A stretch of 64,000 bases of DNA from an uncultured Opitutaceae bacterium. Its GTDB lineage: Bacteria; Verrucomicrobiota; Verrucomicrobiia; Opitutales; Opitutaceae. This document shows positions 8,495 to 17,235 of the stretch, in pieces. The stretch covers positions 1-64,000 of the forward strand of contig CALAOT010000105.1 in assembly GCA_937889545.1 (NCBI GenBank), written 5' to 3'. The notes below the pieces were generated by a model, which made no database searches, was not told where the DNA came from, and saw only the letters and a list, made by a program, of their open reading frames with translations. The number at the start of each line of letters is the position of its first letter. Position 1 is the stretch's first letter. The translations under genes and the position numbers were made by a program.

Positions 8495-8998
8495 AAGCCG
8501 CCGCGCTCCGCGCCGCGGGACGATCTTTTTTTTTTACGCTTGATGGCGTGCAACCAGATCAGGGCATTTCGTGCACCTCAAGGGGGCAAACCCCGGTTGA
8601 TCCGTTTGCGCCGGACACCAGCACCGTATAAGCGCAGGGAGGGAGTGTAACCAGAATGGCTGAGTCCTTTGATGTTGTAGAATGCGGGAATACGGACGCC
8701 GTGTTGAACGCGGCCTGGAGCGAAGCAGTCCCGCCCCAACCGCCATTGGAGCCCGCGACATTCTCATTCGAGTCGAATGAACGATCTTCATGGCGTCTTC
8801 CCTCCTACAGCCGAATCACCCCATGTTTCTGCCATATTTCCCGCGTGGATATTTTCCCTCGGGCAAAGGCTATAAAGCTCGAGGGCGAACGCAGGCTCGT
8901 TGACACCAGGCGCCGAATTTACGCCAGATGCGGCCAAATTGTCGAGAGCCAGGAAGAAAACCCCCTTCTCGAACCGGTGCCTGAGCTCACTGCAGGCG
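8495..8998. other. Intergenic stretch with repeat copy 2, no gene seen
   Basis: About 500 bases between the kinase and the Fic remnant. It begins with the second copy of the interspersed repeat (8501-8580), whose GC-rich block followed by ten T could terminate the kinase operon. The rest has open frames of 85-146 codons on both strands, but with no motif, no good start context and mixed composition, so I call none of them. Confidence 0.5.
8501..8580. repeat. Interspersed repeat, copy 2, with terminator-like T10 run
   Basis: Second copy of the repeat found at 3678-3757. It starts seven bases after the histidine-kinase stop codon. The GC-rich block 8501-8519 can fold on itself (CCGCG pairing with CGCGG) and is followed, after ACGATC, by ten consecutive T at 8526-8535, so on the plus strand it may act as a rho-independent terminator. 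In copy 1 the ten T are replaced by CTCATTCATT at the same spacing. Confidence 0.6.
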
Positions 8999-9870
8999 CT
9001 ATTTTAGAATATAACGTCCATTCTTCAAGGTGCCATCTCGTCTTACCAAACCGGTACTCATCAATGGACGAAGCAAATCCATCGCGCCTTGCTTGAAGAC
9101 TCCAAGCCCATTCCACAGTTCTCTCGGGCTCAAGTTACCGCGTACCCTGAGCAACTGGAGAAGCTGTTCCTGTAGCGACCGCAGAACCACCTTCCTGTTG
9201 CCGTGGGCAGCGGTTATCTGTTGAATTCGCAGCCAGACCCGTTCCAATGTCCGTTGTAGTCCCTCGGCGCAATATTCCAGCCAAGATTTGAGATCCCCTT
9301 CGTTTTTTTGAACAGCTTGAAGGGCCGCGTGATAGCGTGGGCGATCCTCCCAATAGAATTCATCCACGGAGATAATGTGATGCGAGTCGAAGCCTCGCCG
9401 ATAGAGGTCCCAGAGCGCCAGCGCTCGGCCGGTGCGACCGTTTCCGTCGGCAAAGGGGTGAATTGTCTCAAAGCCGTGGTGTACGATGGTCGAGCTGAGC
9501 ACTGGTGAGAGCAGGAGGGAATCAGTGTTCCACCATTCTAATAGCTCGAACATGAGAGCTGACTCCTCCTCTGGACGAGGCGGAACATACCCTCCAACCC
9601 GCACCCGGATGTTTCGGTAGCGGGCAGCCTCGCCCTGATCCATTACCTCTCCGGCAACGATCCAGTGCAGGCGGAACACATCCTCGTGGGTTAGCCGCCT
9701 TTTGGCGGCATTCTTCTCAATGTGCCCACCGCAGCGAAATAGTTGACCACTTCTCGGCGAACCCGACCCGACACGGGCAACGCTGCACCCCCTTCGGCCG
9801 CCCGCACCTCCTCAAGCCACCATAAATCTCCAGTGGAATGCCACAGACTCACGGGTAGTCCGAAGTGCAT
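8999..9870 (-). pseudogene. Fic-family AMP transferase gene, frameshifted
   Basis: The intact 3' part (8999-9720) encodes a Fic domain with the full catalytic motif HPFADGNGRTGR, which in this family transfers AMP or another nucleotide from ATP to a target hydroxyl, and a C-terminal winged-helix-like tail. Reading upstream, the same frame gives IEKNAAKRRLTHEDVFRLHW, the usual helix before the catalytic core, without a start codon. A different frame further upstream gives VRREVVNYFAAVG, which is the preceding Fic helix (EVxNYxxA). Joining them needs one added base near 9724-9730, so a single-base deletion has broken the gene. A start at ATG 9870 in the upstream frame is possible. The inhibitory helix motif is not clear. 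A short product from the GTG at 9679 could still be made but would lack the N-terminal helices. Confidence 0.75.
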
Positions 9871-10377
9871 TTTTGAAGGCGGCCGCGAAGCGACACCGAA
9901 TTAACTACGCCCAAATCGATGAGGCGGTGCAGCATTATGTGGGTTTCCGCGATCTCTTTGATGGATTTGCGCACGCGCTCCTGCGCTATTTTCACGATGA
10001 CACTCAATTGTCGTCCTACATCCATTTCAGCAAGTACCGACTGAAGGACCAGGAACACCTATGACAGAAATTAATTCGAAAGGCAAAGGAGGGGCAAATT
10101 ATCGACAAGAACTTTTCTTTTCGATAAGATTGCGGCGCAGCAGATCCGCGTGGTCCCAAATGTCGCCAGCACCGGGCGTGTCAACGAATTGACTTTTTTC
10201 GACGCCGAGGGCGCCCCCAAAAAGGGAGCAGTCTCGGCAAGGGATTCACCTTCGCCGCAATTGCCCGAATCACCCATCATGACCAAGACCAACACAGCCC
10301 AATCATTAGTCGCTAGCTCAATCAGCGAACACACGGACACTCTCATCCAGCAAACGGAGGCTTGCCAATCGTCACAA
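9871..10377. other. Region without a confident gene
   Basis: About 500 bases between the Fic remnant and the hybrid kinase. Short open frames occur on both strands (plus 9873-10064, minus 9849-10058, each 63-69 codons); neither shows a motif. The frame of the downstream kinase stays open back to 10150, but the extra 76 residues are Ser/Thr/Ala-rich and unlike a sensor domain, so I leave them out of the gene. Confidence 0.4.
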
Positions 10378-12297
10378 ATGAATCGTGATCCCCTGCGCGT
10401 TCTAAATCTCGAGGCCGATCCCGGGGACCATGAGCTAATTCGCCGCCATGCCGTATCGACCGGGCTTTCCGTCAACTTCATTCGCGTGGCAAACCGCGCC
10501 GAGTACGAGGCCGCGTTGAAGCGCGGCGATATCGACCTGATCTTGGCCGACCACTGCATTCCTGGATATGACGGCATAGCCGCCCTTGAGTCGGCGCAAT
10601 CCCTGCGGCCCGGGGTGCCGTATATCATCGTTTCGGATTCAGCGGGCGATGACCAGGCGGCCGAATGCATCAGGCGCGGAGCAAGTGACTTTGTCCACAA
10701 GGACCGATTGGAGCGATTGCCCGCAGCGATTGCCCGGGCTACGCAGAAACCCGGTGGGCGCCAGCCCAGCCTGGAAGCCGGGGAGGAATTTCGCGAGATT
10801 GCCGAGAACATCCGCGACGTGTTCTGGGTTTGCGAAGCCGGCACTGGGAGGGCCCTTTATGTGAGCCCGGCCTACGAGGCCATTTGGGGGAAACAACCGG
10901 ACGCACTTATCTCAGAGCAGAGTGTATGGCCGGAGGCCGTCGTGGAGGAGGACCGGGAGGCTGTTCTTAAAGCTCGGGGCAAACTGGACGCGGGCGCACC
11001 CTATCAAGTCGAATACCGAATCCAGCGCCCCGACAAATCGGTGCGCTGGATCGAAGAACGCGGGTTCCCCGTTCCCGCCAAGGGCGGCGGTCGGTCTGCG
11101 CGCACGGTCGGCGTGGCGGCCGACATAACCGAGCGCAAGCTCATGGAGGCGGATCGGCTGCAGAGGCAGAAAGCGGAACTCGTTGGTAAACTGGCTGCCG
11201 GCATCGCTCACGACTTCAACAACCTCCTCACGATCATTTCAGGCAATGTGCTTATGCTTCTGGACAAGGGCTCGCTTCCGCCCGAGGTCAGCGAGGCCCT
11301 GAAGGCGGTATTCACAGCCAGCAGGCAGGCAACCGACCTCGTCCGCCAGCTGCTCCTCTTCAGGCGCAGGCGTTCTTTGACTCTGGAGGTCATCGACCTC
11401 AACACAGAGATCGACCTGATAGCCGGCGAGCTCCGCCTGCTTCTGGGCGAGACCATTGTTGTCGAGATCCAGCCGTCACCCGATTCGCCCAGGGTCAGCG
11501 CCGACGTGGGCATGCTGGAGCAGCTGCTCACGAACCTAGCGATCAACGCCCGCGACGCGATGGCCCGCAGCGGCCGGCTTACAATTGCCGTCGGGTTGCG
11601 CCCCTGCGGCGGGGAAAGAGCACGAGAGCAGCGCTCCGCGCGAGTGGAAGATTATGCCTGCCTGACCGTGCGCGACACCGGATGCGGCATACCCGCGCCC
11701 ATCCTACCCCGAATCTTCGAGCCCTTCTTCACGACCAAGGAGGAAGGCCGCGGCACCGGCCTTGGCCTTGCGATTGGCCAAGACATCGTGAAGCGCCACG
11801 ACGGCTGGATTGAGGTAGAGACCGAGGTAGGTGTGGGAACGGAGTTTCGAATCTACCTGCCGCTTACGCGGTCCGAGACGACGACTTCGTCATTGCCGGA
11901 CCAGCGCCCTGTGCCGCGAACCGGAAAGGCCACGGTGCTCCTTGTCGAGGATGAGTCCGGCGTGCGCGAGTTCGCCGCAACCGTGCTCCAACAAGATGGG
12001 TATAGGCTCCTACAGGCTAAATCTGCCGACAGCGCCCTCGAGGTCTGGCGACGGCATTCGGCGAGGGTCGACCTGCTCTTGGCCGACGTCGTTCTCCCGG
12101 GTGATTTTTCCGGGCTGCAATTGAGCACGAAGTTGCAGGCGGAAAAGCCCGCGCTAAAGGTCATTCTCACTACTACCGGCTACGGCAACGCAGCCATTGC
12201 GCAACAGTCTGCGGACGGGGCGTCACATTTTGTGCTTTTGAAGCCCTACACTCCGCGCTCGCTGTTGCGGGCGGTGCACGACGTGCTGGCTCGTTAA
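10378..12297 (+). CDS. Hybrid sensor histidine kinase (REC-PAS-HisKA-HATPase-REC)
   Basis: A 639 aa soluble hybrid kinase from the ATG at 10378. Order of domains: a receiver-like domain (~5-120; the phospho-Asp equivalent is in LILADHCIPGYDG, with SDSAGDD in place of the usual T-loop), PAS (~140-255, ending VAADITERK), HisKA with the acceptor His in GIAHDFNNLLT (~277), HATPase ([25 protein letters not shown]) and a C-terminal receiver (~515-635, VLLVEDESG, DLLLADVVLP, and the lysine of VLLKPY). This arrangement is common in cytosolic PAS kinases that feed a separate output protein. Starts at 10150 or 10279 would lengthen the N-terminus. A CGGAGG lies about 17 bases upstream of the chosen ATG, which is long for a ribosome binding site. 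Confidence 0.9.
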   Translation: MNRDPLRVLNLEADPGDHELIRRHAVSTGLSVNFIRVANRAEYEAALKRGDIDLILADHCIPGYDGIAALESAQSLRPGVPYIIVSDSAGDDQAAECIRRGASDFVHKDRLERLPAAIARATQKPGGRQPSLEAGEEFREIAENIRDVFWVCEAGTGRALYVSPAYEAIWGKQPDALISEQSVWPEAVVEEDREAVLKARGKLDAGAPYQVEYRIQRPDKSVRWIEERGFPVPAKGGGRSARTVGVAADITERKLMEADRLQRQKAELVGKLAAGIAHDFNNLLTIISGNVLMLLDKGSLPPEVSEALKAVFTASRQATDLVRQLLLFRRRRSLTLEVIDLNTEIDLIAGELRLLLGETIVVEIQPSPDSPRVSADVGMLEQLLTNLAINARDAMARSGRLTIAVGLRPCGGERAREQRSARVEDYACLTVRDTGCGIPAPILPRIFEPFFTTKEEGRGTGLGLAIGQDIVKRHDGWIEVETEVGVGTEFRIYLPLTRSETTTSSLPDQRPVPRTGKATVLLVEDESGVREFAATVLQQDGYRLLQAKSADSALEVWRRHSARVDLLLADVVLPGDFSGLQLSTKLQAEKPALKVILTTTGYGNAAIAQQSADGASHFVLLKPYTPRSLLRAVHDVLAR

Positions 12298-12429
12298 TAG
12301 GATTCGGGTTGCAAATTGACACCGGCACGCCCTGAGGCTAGTTTGCCACCGATAGGCGAATTTGAACCTGGTCGTTGCTTTCTTGCCCCAAGTTTCTGTG
12401 AGACCGCCATATAGGATCGCAATCACGGC

Positions 12430-15042
12430 GTGCCCACTTTGTCTATGACCGCTGTGATCGCAGCGCTAGTTGCCCTCGGGCTTTGCGGCTGGGCCGTGGC
12501 AATCATCATGCATCAATTCCCGAGGAAACAGGTGCAGGTTCCAGCGGCCCCGGGGCCCAAGGGCGCCGACACAGCCATGGATCTCGAATACTATCAGCTG
12601 ATGATGGATACGTTCGACCGGTCGAACATCCTGCTTTGGTGGGCCCGGGTGACCCGCGACGATTCAGCGTATGATTGGAAAATCAGGACGCCGCCAAAGC
12701 TTCGCGACAATCCAATATACCGGCTAGCCGCCCTGGTCGACCAGGGCGGGCTCTGGAAGGATGACCAGGCGCCTGACAACGAGAGGACGAAGCTCGTCTC
12801 CGCGACAGCTCTGGCCGAGGGCGCGAGTGGATATCACCAGGAGTTCCGCATAATTGGATCCGATGGCTTGCACTGGCTCTCCGAGGAGGTCGTTATCCGG
12901 GCCGCGGGTCCGAACAAGTGGGATCTGGCAGGAGTGGTCATCGACATCACGAAACGGCACGAGGCCGAGGAAAGCCGCAAGACCATCGAAGGCCACCTTG
13001 ATCAGATACTCAAGGCGGCGGACTGCCTGTTGTGGCAGGCGATTGTCACCGGGGACGCGAAAGGCCGGATCGAATGGGAATTTCTCCTCACTCCCTCCGT
13101 CCTATACAAGAGGATCTTCGGAGAGGAGTCGCGGCCGGGACAGAACGTGCTGTGGACCGAGGACATGGTTCCGGAGTGGAACGCGATCAACAGGGCCTCG
13201 AGGCAGGCCATGATAGACGGCAAGCCGGACTACGACCAGGAGTTCCACGCGGTTGTGCGCGGAAAGACGTTCTTCCTTCACGAACACGTGTCCATCACAC
13301 CCCTCGGGCCGAACAAGCGGAAACTTGTCGGTGTCATCGTTGACATCACCCGGCTTGAGGAAGCGGAGCTGGAACTTGCACGGGCGCGCGATGCAGCGCT
13401 CGAGTCCTCCCGGTTCAAAAGCGAGTTTCTGGCGAACATGAGCCATGAGATCCGCACGCCGATGAACGGCGTGATCGGAATGACGGGCCTCCTCCTCGAC
13501 TCCGAGCTTTCATCCACTCAGCGCGAATTCGCCGAGACGATCCGCCTTTCCGGCGACTCCCTGCTCACGATCATCAACGACATCCTAGATTTCTCCAAGA
13601 TCGAGGCCGGCAAGCTGGTGTTTGAAATGCTCGATTTTGATCTTGTAAGCACCGTCGAGGGTGCGCTCGACATGCTCGCCGAACGCGCGAGATACAAGGG
13701 CATCGAGCTGGCATGCGAGATCCCTCCCGACATGCCAAGGCGGCTCAGGGGTGATCCTGGCCGGCTTCGGCAAGTGGTCACCAACCTCGTCGGCAACGGC
13801 ATCAAATTCACCGAGAAGGGCGAAGTGGTCGTTCGGCTGTCCAAGGAGAGCGAGAGCGACAAGGATGTCGTCATCGGATTCACCGTGAAGGATACCGGCG
13901 TCGGCATCGCGCCGGAGAACCTGAGCCGGTTGTTCCGCGCTTTCACCCAGGCCGACAGTTCCACGACGCGCAAATTCGGCGGGACGGGGCTCGGGCTGGC
14001 AATCTCGAAGCAGCTTGTGGAGATGATGGGCGGCAAAATCGACGTGAGCAGCGAACCCGGCAAGGGATCGACGTTCTTTTTCAACGTGCGCCTGGATAAA
14101 CAGGGCGGAGCGGCCGAGCCCCAGCCGTCAATCTATTCCCACGATTTGTTCGACCTGCGCGTGTTGGTGGTCGATGACAACGCCACCAACCGGCAGATAC
14201 TCAGGCATCAGCTCTTTGCGTGGAAAATGCAGAAGGGCAGCGCCGCAACCGGCTTCGAAGCCCTAGATCTCCTTCGTGCCGCGGCAAAGGAAGGCAAGCC
14301 GTACGATCTTGCCCTCCTCGACATGCACATGCCGGAAATGGACGGGTTGACTCTCGCCCGGACGATAAAAGCCGATCCGACGATCGCCTCAACCCGGCTG
14401 ATCATCCTCACGTCGATGGGATACATGCACACTCAGGATGAGTTGAAGGCGGCCGGCATCGAAGCCTATCTCGTTAAGCCTGTAAGACAGTCGCGGCTGT
14501 TTGACTGCGTCGTCAACGTGCTCGGCGGCGCTGTTGCGGACCACGCATTCACACGGCCCGCTAGAAGCGAGGAACCCACCCTGGCAGAGGACGCGCTAGT
14601 CCATGTGCGCAAGGCTCGCATCCTCTTGGCGGAGGATAACACCGTAAACCAGAAAGTGGCCCTTGCGCAGTTGCGCGGTCTCGGTTTCACCGCCGACACC
14701 GTTGCCAACGGGCAGGAAGTGCTCACTGCGCTCAAACAGGTGCCCTACGACATCATCTTTATGGACTGCCAGATGCCCGAGATGGACGGATATGAGACGT
14801 CGCGGATGATCCGACAGGCTGAGCACACATCCCACGCCAACTGGAAGGTTCCTGTGCGGATTGTGGCGATGACGGCCAATGCAATGACCGGAGACCGGGA
14901 AAAGTGCCTCGCCGCGGGAATGGACGACTTTGTGTCGAAACCGGTGCGCAAGGACGAACTCAAGTCATCCTTGATGAAATGGCATTCGCCTGTTGCGGCC
15001 GGCAGCGCCCTCCATGATCGGAGATCGCAGCCTTCCGAATGA
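12430..15042 (+). CDS. Membrane-anchored hybrid histidine kinase (TM-PAS-PAS-HisKA-HATPase-REC-REC)
   Basis: An 870 aa hybrid kinase with a GTG start (an ATG five codons later is an alternative). One N-terminal transmembrane helix (residues ~7-28) is followed directly by two PAS folds (~55-180 and ~190-320, each ending in VVIDITKR- or VIVDITRL-like strands). The acceptor His is in [15 protein letters not shown], and the ATPase domain has [19 protein letters not shown] and [10 protein letters not shown]. Two receiver domains follow: the first with [22 protein letters not shown] and VKPVRQ, the second with [23 protein letters not shown] and SKPVRK. Both keep the phospho-Asp and the Lys. There is no HPt domain, so a phosphorelay partner must be encoded elsewhere. 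It sits 132 bases downstream of the other hybrid kinase. Confidence 0.93.
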   Translation: MPTLSMTAVIAALVALGLCGWAVAIIMHQFPRKQVQVPAAPGPKGADTAMDLEYYQLMMDTFDRSNILLWWARVTRDDSAYDWKIRTPPKLRDNPIYRLAALVDQGGLWKDDQAPDNERTKLVSATALAEGASGYHQEFRIIGSDGLHWLSEEVVIRAAGPNKWDLAGVVIDITKRHEAEESRKTIEGHLDQILKAADCLLWQAIVTGDAKGRIEWEFLLTPSVLYKRIFGEESRPGQNVLWTEDMVPEWNAINRASRQAMIDGKPDYDQEFHAVVRGKTFFLHEHVSITPLGPNKRKLVGVIVDITRLEEAELELARARDAALESSRFKSEFLANMSHEIRTPMNGVIGMTGLLLDSELSSTQREFAETIRLSGDSLLTIINDILDFSKIEAGKLVFEMLDFDLVSTVEGALDMLAERARYKGIELACEIPPDMPRRLRGDPGRLRQVVTNLVGNGIKFTEKGEVVVRLSKESESDKDVVIGFTVKDTGVGIAPENLSRLFRAFTQADSSTTRKFGGTGLGLAISKQLVEMMGGKIDVSSEPGKGSTFFFNVRLDKQGGAAEPQPSIYSHDLFDLRVLVVDDNATNRQILRHQLFAWKMQKGSAATGFEALDLLRAAAKEGKPYDLALLDMHMPEMDGLTLARTIKADPTIASTRLIILTSMGYMHTQDELKAAGIEAYLVKPVRQSRLFDCVVNVLGGAVADHAFTRPARSEEPTLAEDALVHVRKARILLAEDNTVNQKVALAQLRGLGFTADTVANGQEVLTALKQVPYDIIFMDCQMPEMDGYETSRMIRQAEHTSHANWKVPVRIVAMTANAMTGDREKCLAAGMDDFVSKPVRKDELKSSLMKWHSPVAAGSALHDRRSQPSE

Positions 15043-15357
15043 TCCTTACGTCGCGAGGTGTTCGATGATGCAAAAGCAAATCGCACGATCGCTGGTTTCT
15101 TTTCTACTGTCGTGCGTAGCAACTGCTGATCGGTAGATTCTGTTTCACGGCTGACAGCGCGGCCAGCACTTCGGCGCCACGTAATCCGGCGCGATGCGTT
15201 CCGTTGCGCCGCCAAGGCTCGGAAAGGATGCTGGCTAATGCAGGTTGATTTCTCTTTGCCCAACACTGGCGCGCCCGAATGCCATGGCCTCACCTGGCTG
15301 TTGGCCAGGATGGGAAAACCGTGTTCCGGCCGAAACCGGCTTGCGCGGGAGAACGCC
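15043..15357. other. Intergenic, nothing recognised
   Basis: About 315 bases between the convergent kinase and small membrane-protein genes. I see no frame with family resemblance, no strong hairpin with a T run, and no repeat. Confidence 0.4.
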
Positions 15358-15783
15358 CTAACCGGCCGTATTCGCAGCCAGCGGCTTTTTCATTATGGCC
15401 GCCAGCACGGCGCCGATGATCATGTACCACACGACGCCGTAAATCGTGTTAATCCACACCAGTGAGTACGGATAGCCCTTGAACATGAGGAAGATGAAAT
15501 GATAGGTGGGAAAACTGACCAGCACGCCAAGGTAGAAGCCGGCCAGTGCGCCGCCCCTGACTCCGCTTCCAAAGGATGACGACAGCCTGTTCAGGACCCA
15601 GGCCAGGACCAGCACGGCGGTAAAGCCTCCAATGATGAACTGGTAGATCGGCGTATCCGCCCGTATCGAATCGATCTTCGAATAATAGGCGCTCGTCAGC
15701 CATTTGGCCTGAACGACGTAATCGAGCGCGTTGGAAACGATGCCTGCAACAAGAACGGCAAGCCAGCATTTGGGGGTTTTCAC
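15358..15783 (-). CDS. Small four-helix membrane protein of unknown function
   Basis: A 141 aa protein with four hydrophobic segments (residues ~6-24, 47-66, 77-98 and 111-132) separated by short polar loops, and a Lys/Pro-rich C-terminus. It is preceded by an AGGAGAG-type ribosome binding site just upstream of the ATG at 15783, which supports the start. The overall layout is similar to DUF1761-like membrane proteins, but I cannot confirm membership. The gene stands alone between a convergent kinase and a region of gene debris. No catalytic motif is seen. Confidence 0.7.
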   Translation of the reverse strand: MKTPKCWLAVLVAGIVSNALDYVVQAKWLTSAYYSKIDSIRADTPIYQFIIGGFTAVLVLAWVLNRLSSSFGSGVRGGALAGFYLGVLVSFPTYHFIFLMFKGYPYSLVWINTIYGVVWYMIIGAVLAAIMKKPLAANTAG

Positions 15784-16368
15784 ATTCCTCTCCTTCGTTT
15801 TTTGAGGTTGAACTGGACGAACCGGGTATAAAGCCGGTTGGAGAAAGACGTCGAGGATTCAATGCGGCCGAAGCGGTGCCAGCCATTTGCACATCCGCGA
15901 CCCGCCCAGGTTAGGGAGCGGCCCGAGCTTTGGGCCGAGCCCATCCGCCTCTGGCATTCAACTTACGGGCTGCAGTTGGGCCCGCGAGGATGCGCACGCC
16001 TTGCTTCGCGACGCGGCGGGGGTTATGCCCGACCGGGCGTTGAACTTTCGCGCTGGGATTCACGACGTAATAGCTACAGTGCATTGTATCCCTTAGCTGC
16101 GAGGCGGTCCAATGGACGAGAACCTAAGACAACTGGAAGACCTTTACCGAGACATGGGACCCAGCTTGCTGCTTATTTCCGAGGGCAGCCCGCCGTAGCC
16201 GGAACGGCCGCCGAGTCGGGGCCCGGCGACGCCATCCTTGCGCTCGACTTCCAGCACGACCTTCACATCAAGGCCCCGGTCCAACCCGCCGCCGCTAAAT
16301 GAACTCGCTGTTCGCAGAAAACGAAGACTCAAAGCATCCAGGCAAACAAAGCTGCGGTTCGAACCGAT
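15784..16368. other. Intergenic stretch with a sigma-factor fragment
   Basis: About 585 bases between the small membrane protein and the sugar isomerase. The only recognisable content is the ECF sigma-factor-like start at 16111 (listed separately). The remaining open frames (for example plus 15838-16302) are Arg/Pro/Gly-rich and show no family signature. A CGGTTCGAACCG palindrome at about 16354 resembles a tRNA T-arm but has no tRNA around it. Confidence 0.4.
16111..16215 (+). pseudogene. Fragment of an ECF sigma-factor gene (N-terminus)
   Basis: From the ATG at 16111 the frame encodes about 22 residues with the typical start of an ECF sigma factor, MDENLRQLEDLYRDMGPSLL, then stops after 28 codons. 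Shifting by one base within CTTGCTGCTTATTTC restores LAYFRGQPAVAGTAAE, which resembles the next part of sigma region 2. A one-base deletion is therefore likely, and the rest of the gene is gone. The call rests on a short match recognised by eye. Confidence 0.35.
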
Positions 16369-17193
16369 CTAGATAAGAGCCCGCAAGCAGGCGATGGATC
16401 GTTCGGCTTGGTCGACCGTTCCGCACTCAACGGAGAGGACGATGTCACGCCTCGCCTTCTTGCAGATTGCAATCACCCACGCCCAGTCAACTACTCCGTC
16501 ACCGCACGCGCAACCGACCGGCGTGCCGCTGACTTTACCGCGTTCAGCTTCGGACTGCGCCAAGGAGATATCCTTGGCGTGCAGGTGCACCAACCGACCT
16601 ACGACCTTCGCGAGCCATTTGCACGGATCATGGCCGCTCAGGTAGCTGTTGCCGGTGTCAAAGTTGATGCCGATGGCCGGACTATTCACCAGCTTGTAGA
16701 TGCGGTCGAGGCCGGCCGGGTGTTTGCTATACTGCTGATGCGGCTCGAGGCCTATGAGAATCCCGCGTGGCTCGGCCACTTTTGCCGCCTCCATCAACGT
16801 GTATCGCATCAACGCGTGGTCTTCTTCCTCAGTTGTCCACGCTTGCTTTGGACCTTCATCGGTGTTGACGACCGGCGCGCCGCATTCAGCGGCGAAGCGA
16901 ATAGCTTGTTTGAGGTATTCGACACCGATCTCCGGCTTGCAGAGCGGTGTGTGCGCTGAAAGGCCGGAAAGTTTGACGCCGGCTTTGGCGCAGGCGCGCT
17001 TTATGCGCAAGGGGTCGTCAAACATCGAGACACTGTGGAAATAGCCGGCTTCGCTGAGGAGCTCGCGGCCCCAGTGAACCATGGGTTCGACGTAATCGTA
17101 GCCGAGTTGGGCAGCCTTTGCGACGGCCCACTCGAGGTTCTTGTCCGCGTGGCGGACAAATTCCAGGTTAATGCCAACGTGGACTTTCCCCAT
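16369..17193 (-). CDS. Sugar phosphate isomerase/epimerase (xylose isomerase-like TIM barrel)
   Basis: A 274 aa AP-endonuclease-2 / xylose-isomerase-like TIM barrel. Metal-binding positions are visible as the Glu of IGLEPH, the Asp of NFDTGN, the His and Asp of HLHAKDI and the Glu of SVECG, the usual set for a divalent-metal isomerase or epimerase. It lacks a signal peptide, so it is probably cytoplasmic. It is the third gene of a minus-strand operon, 42 bases downstream of the ThuA-DUF6807 gene and after a Gfo/Idh/MocA oxidoreductase. That set is typical of catabolic clusters for oxidised (keto) sugars, so its substrate is probably a keto-sugar or inosose; the exact substrate cannot be read from the sequence. 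Confidence 0.88.
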   Translation of the reverse strand: MGKVHVGINLEFVRHADKNLEWAVAKAAQLGYDYVEPMVHWGRELLSEAGYFHSVSMFDDPLRIKRACAKAGVKLSGLSAHTPLCKPEIGVEYLKQAIRFAAECGAPVVNTDEGPKQAWTTEEEDHALMRYTLMEAAKVAEPRGILIGLEPHQQYSKHPAGLDRIYKLVNSPAIGINFDTGNSYLSGHDPCKWLAKVVGRLVHLHAKDISLAQSEAERGKVSGTPVGCACGDGVVDWAWVIAICKKARRDIVLSVECGTVDQAERSIACLRALI

Positions 17194-17235
17194 GAGAGAT
17201 AGCGCGGTTGATTGTTTTGTGACGGTGGATTCTTC

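Noticed and set aside
8656-9096. 146-codon plus-strand frame opposite the Fic 3' end
   Set aside because: No motif, and its end overlaps the clearly coding Fic C-terminus on the other strand.
15838-16302. 154-codon plus-strand frame
   Set aside because: Arg/Gly/Pro-rich in its first 120 codons with no family pattern; only its end coincides with the sigma-factor fragment.
16345-16370. TTCGAAC tRNA T-loop-like sequence
   Set aside because: The flanking stem pairs poorly and no acceptor, D- or anticodon arm is found upstream.
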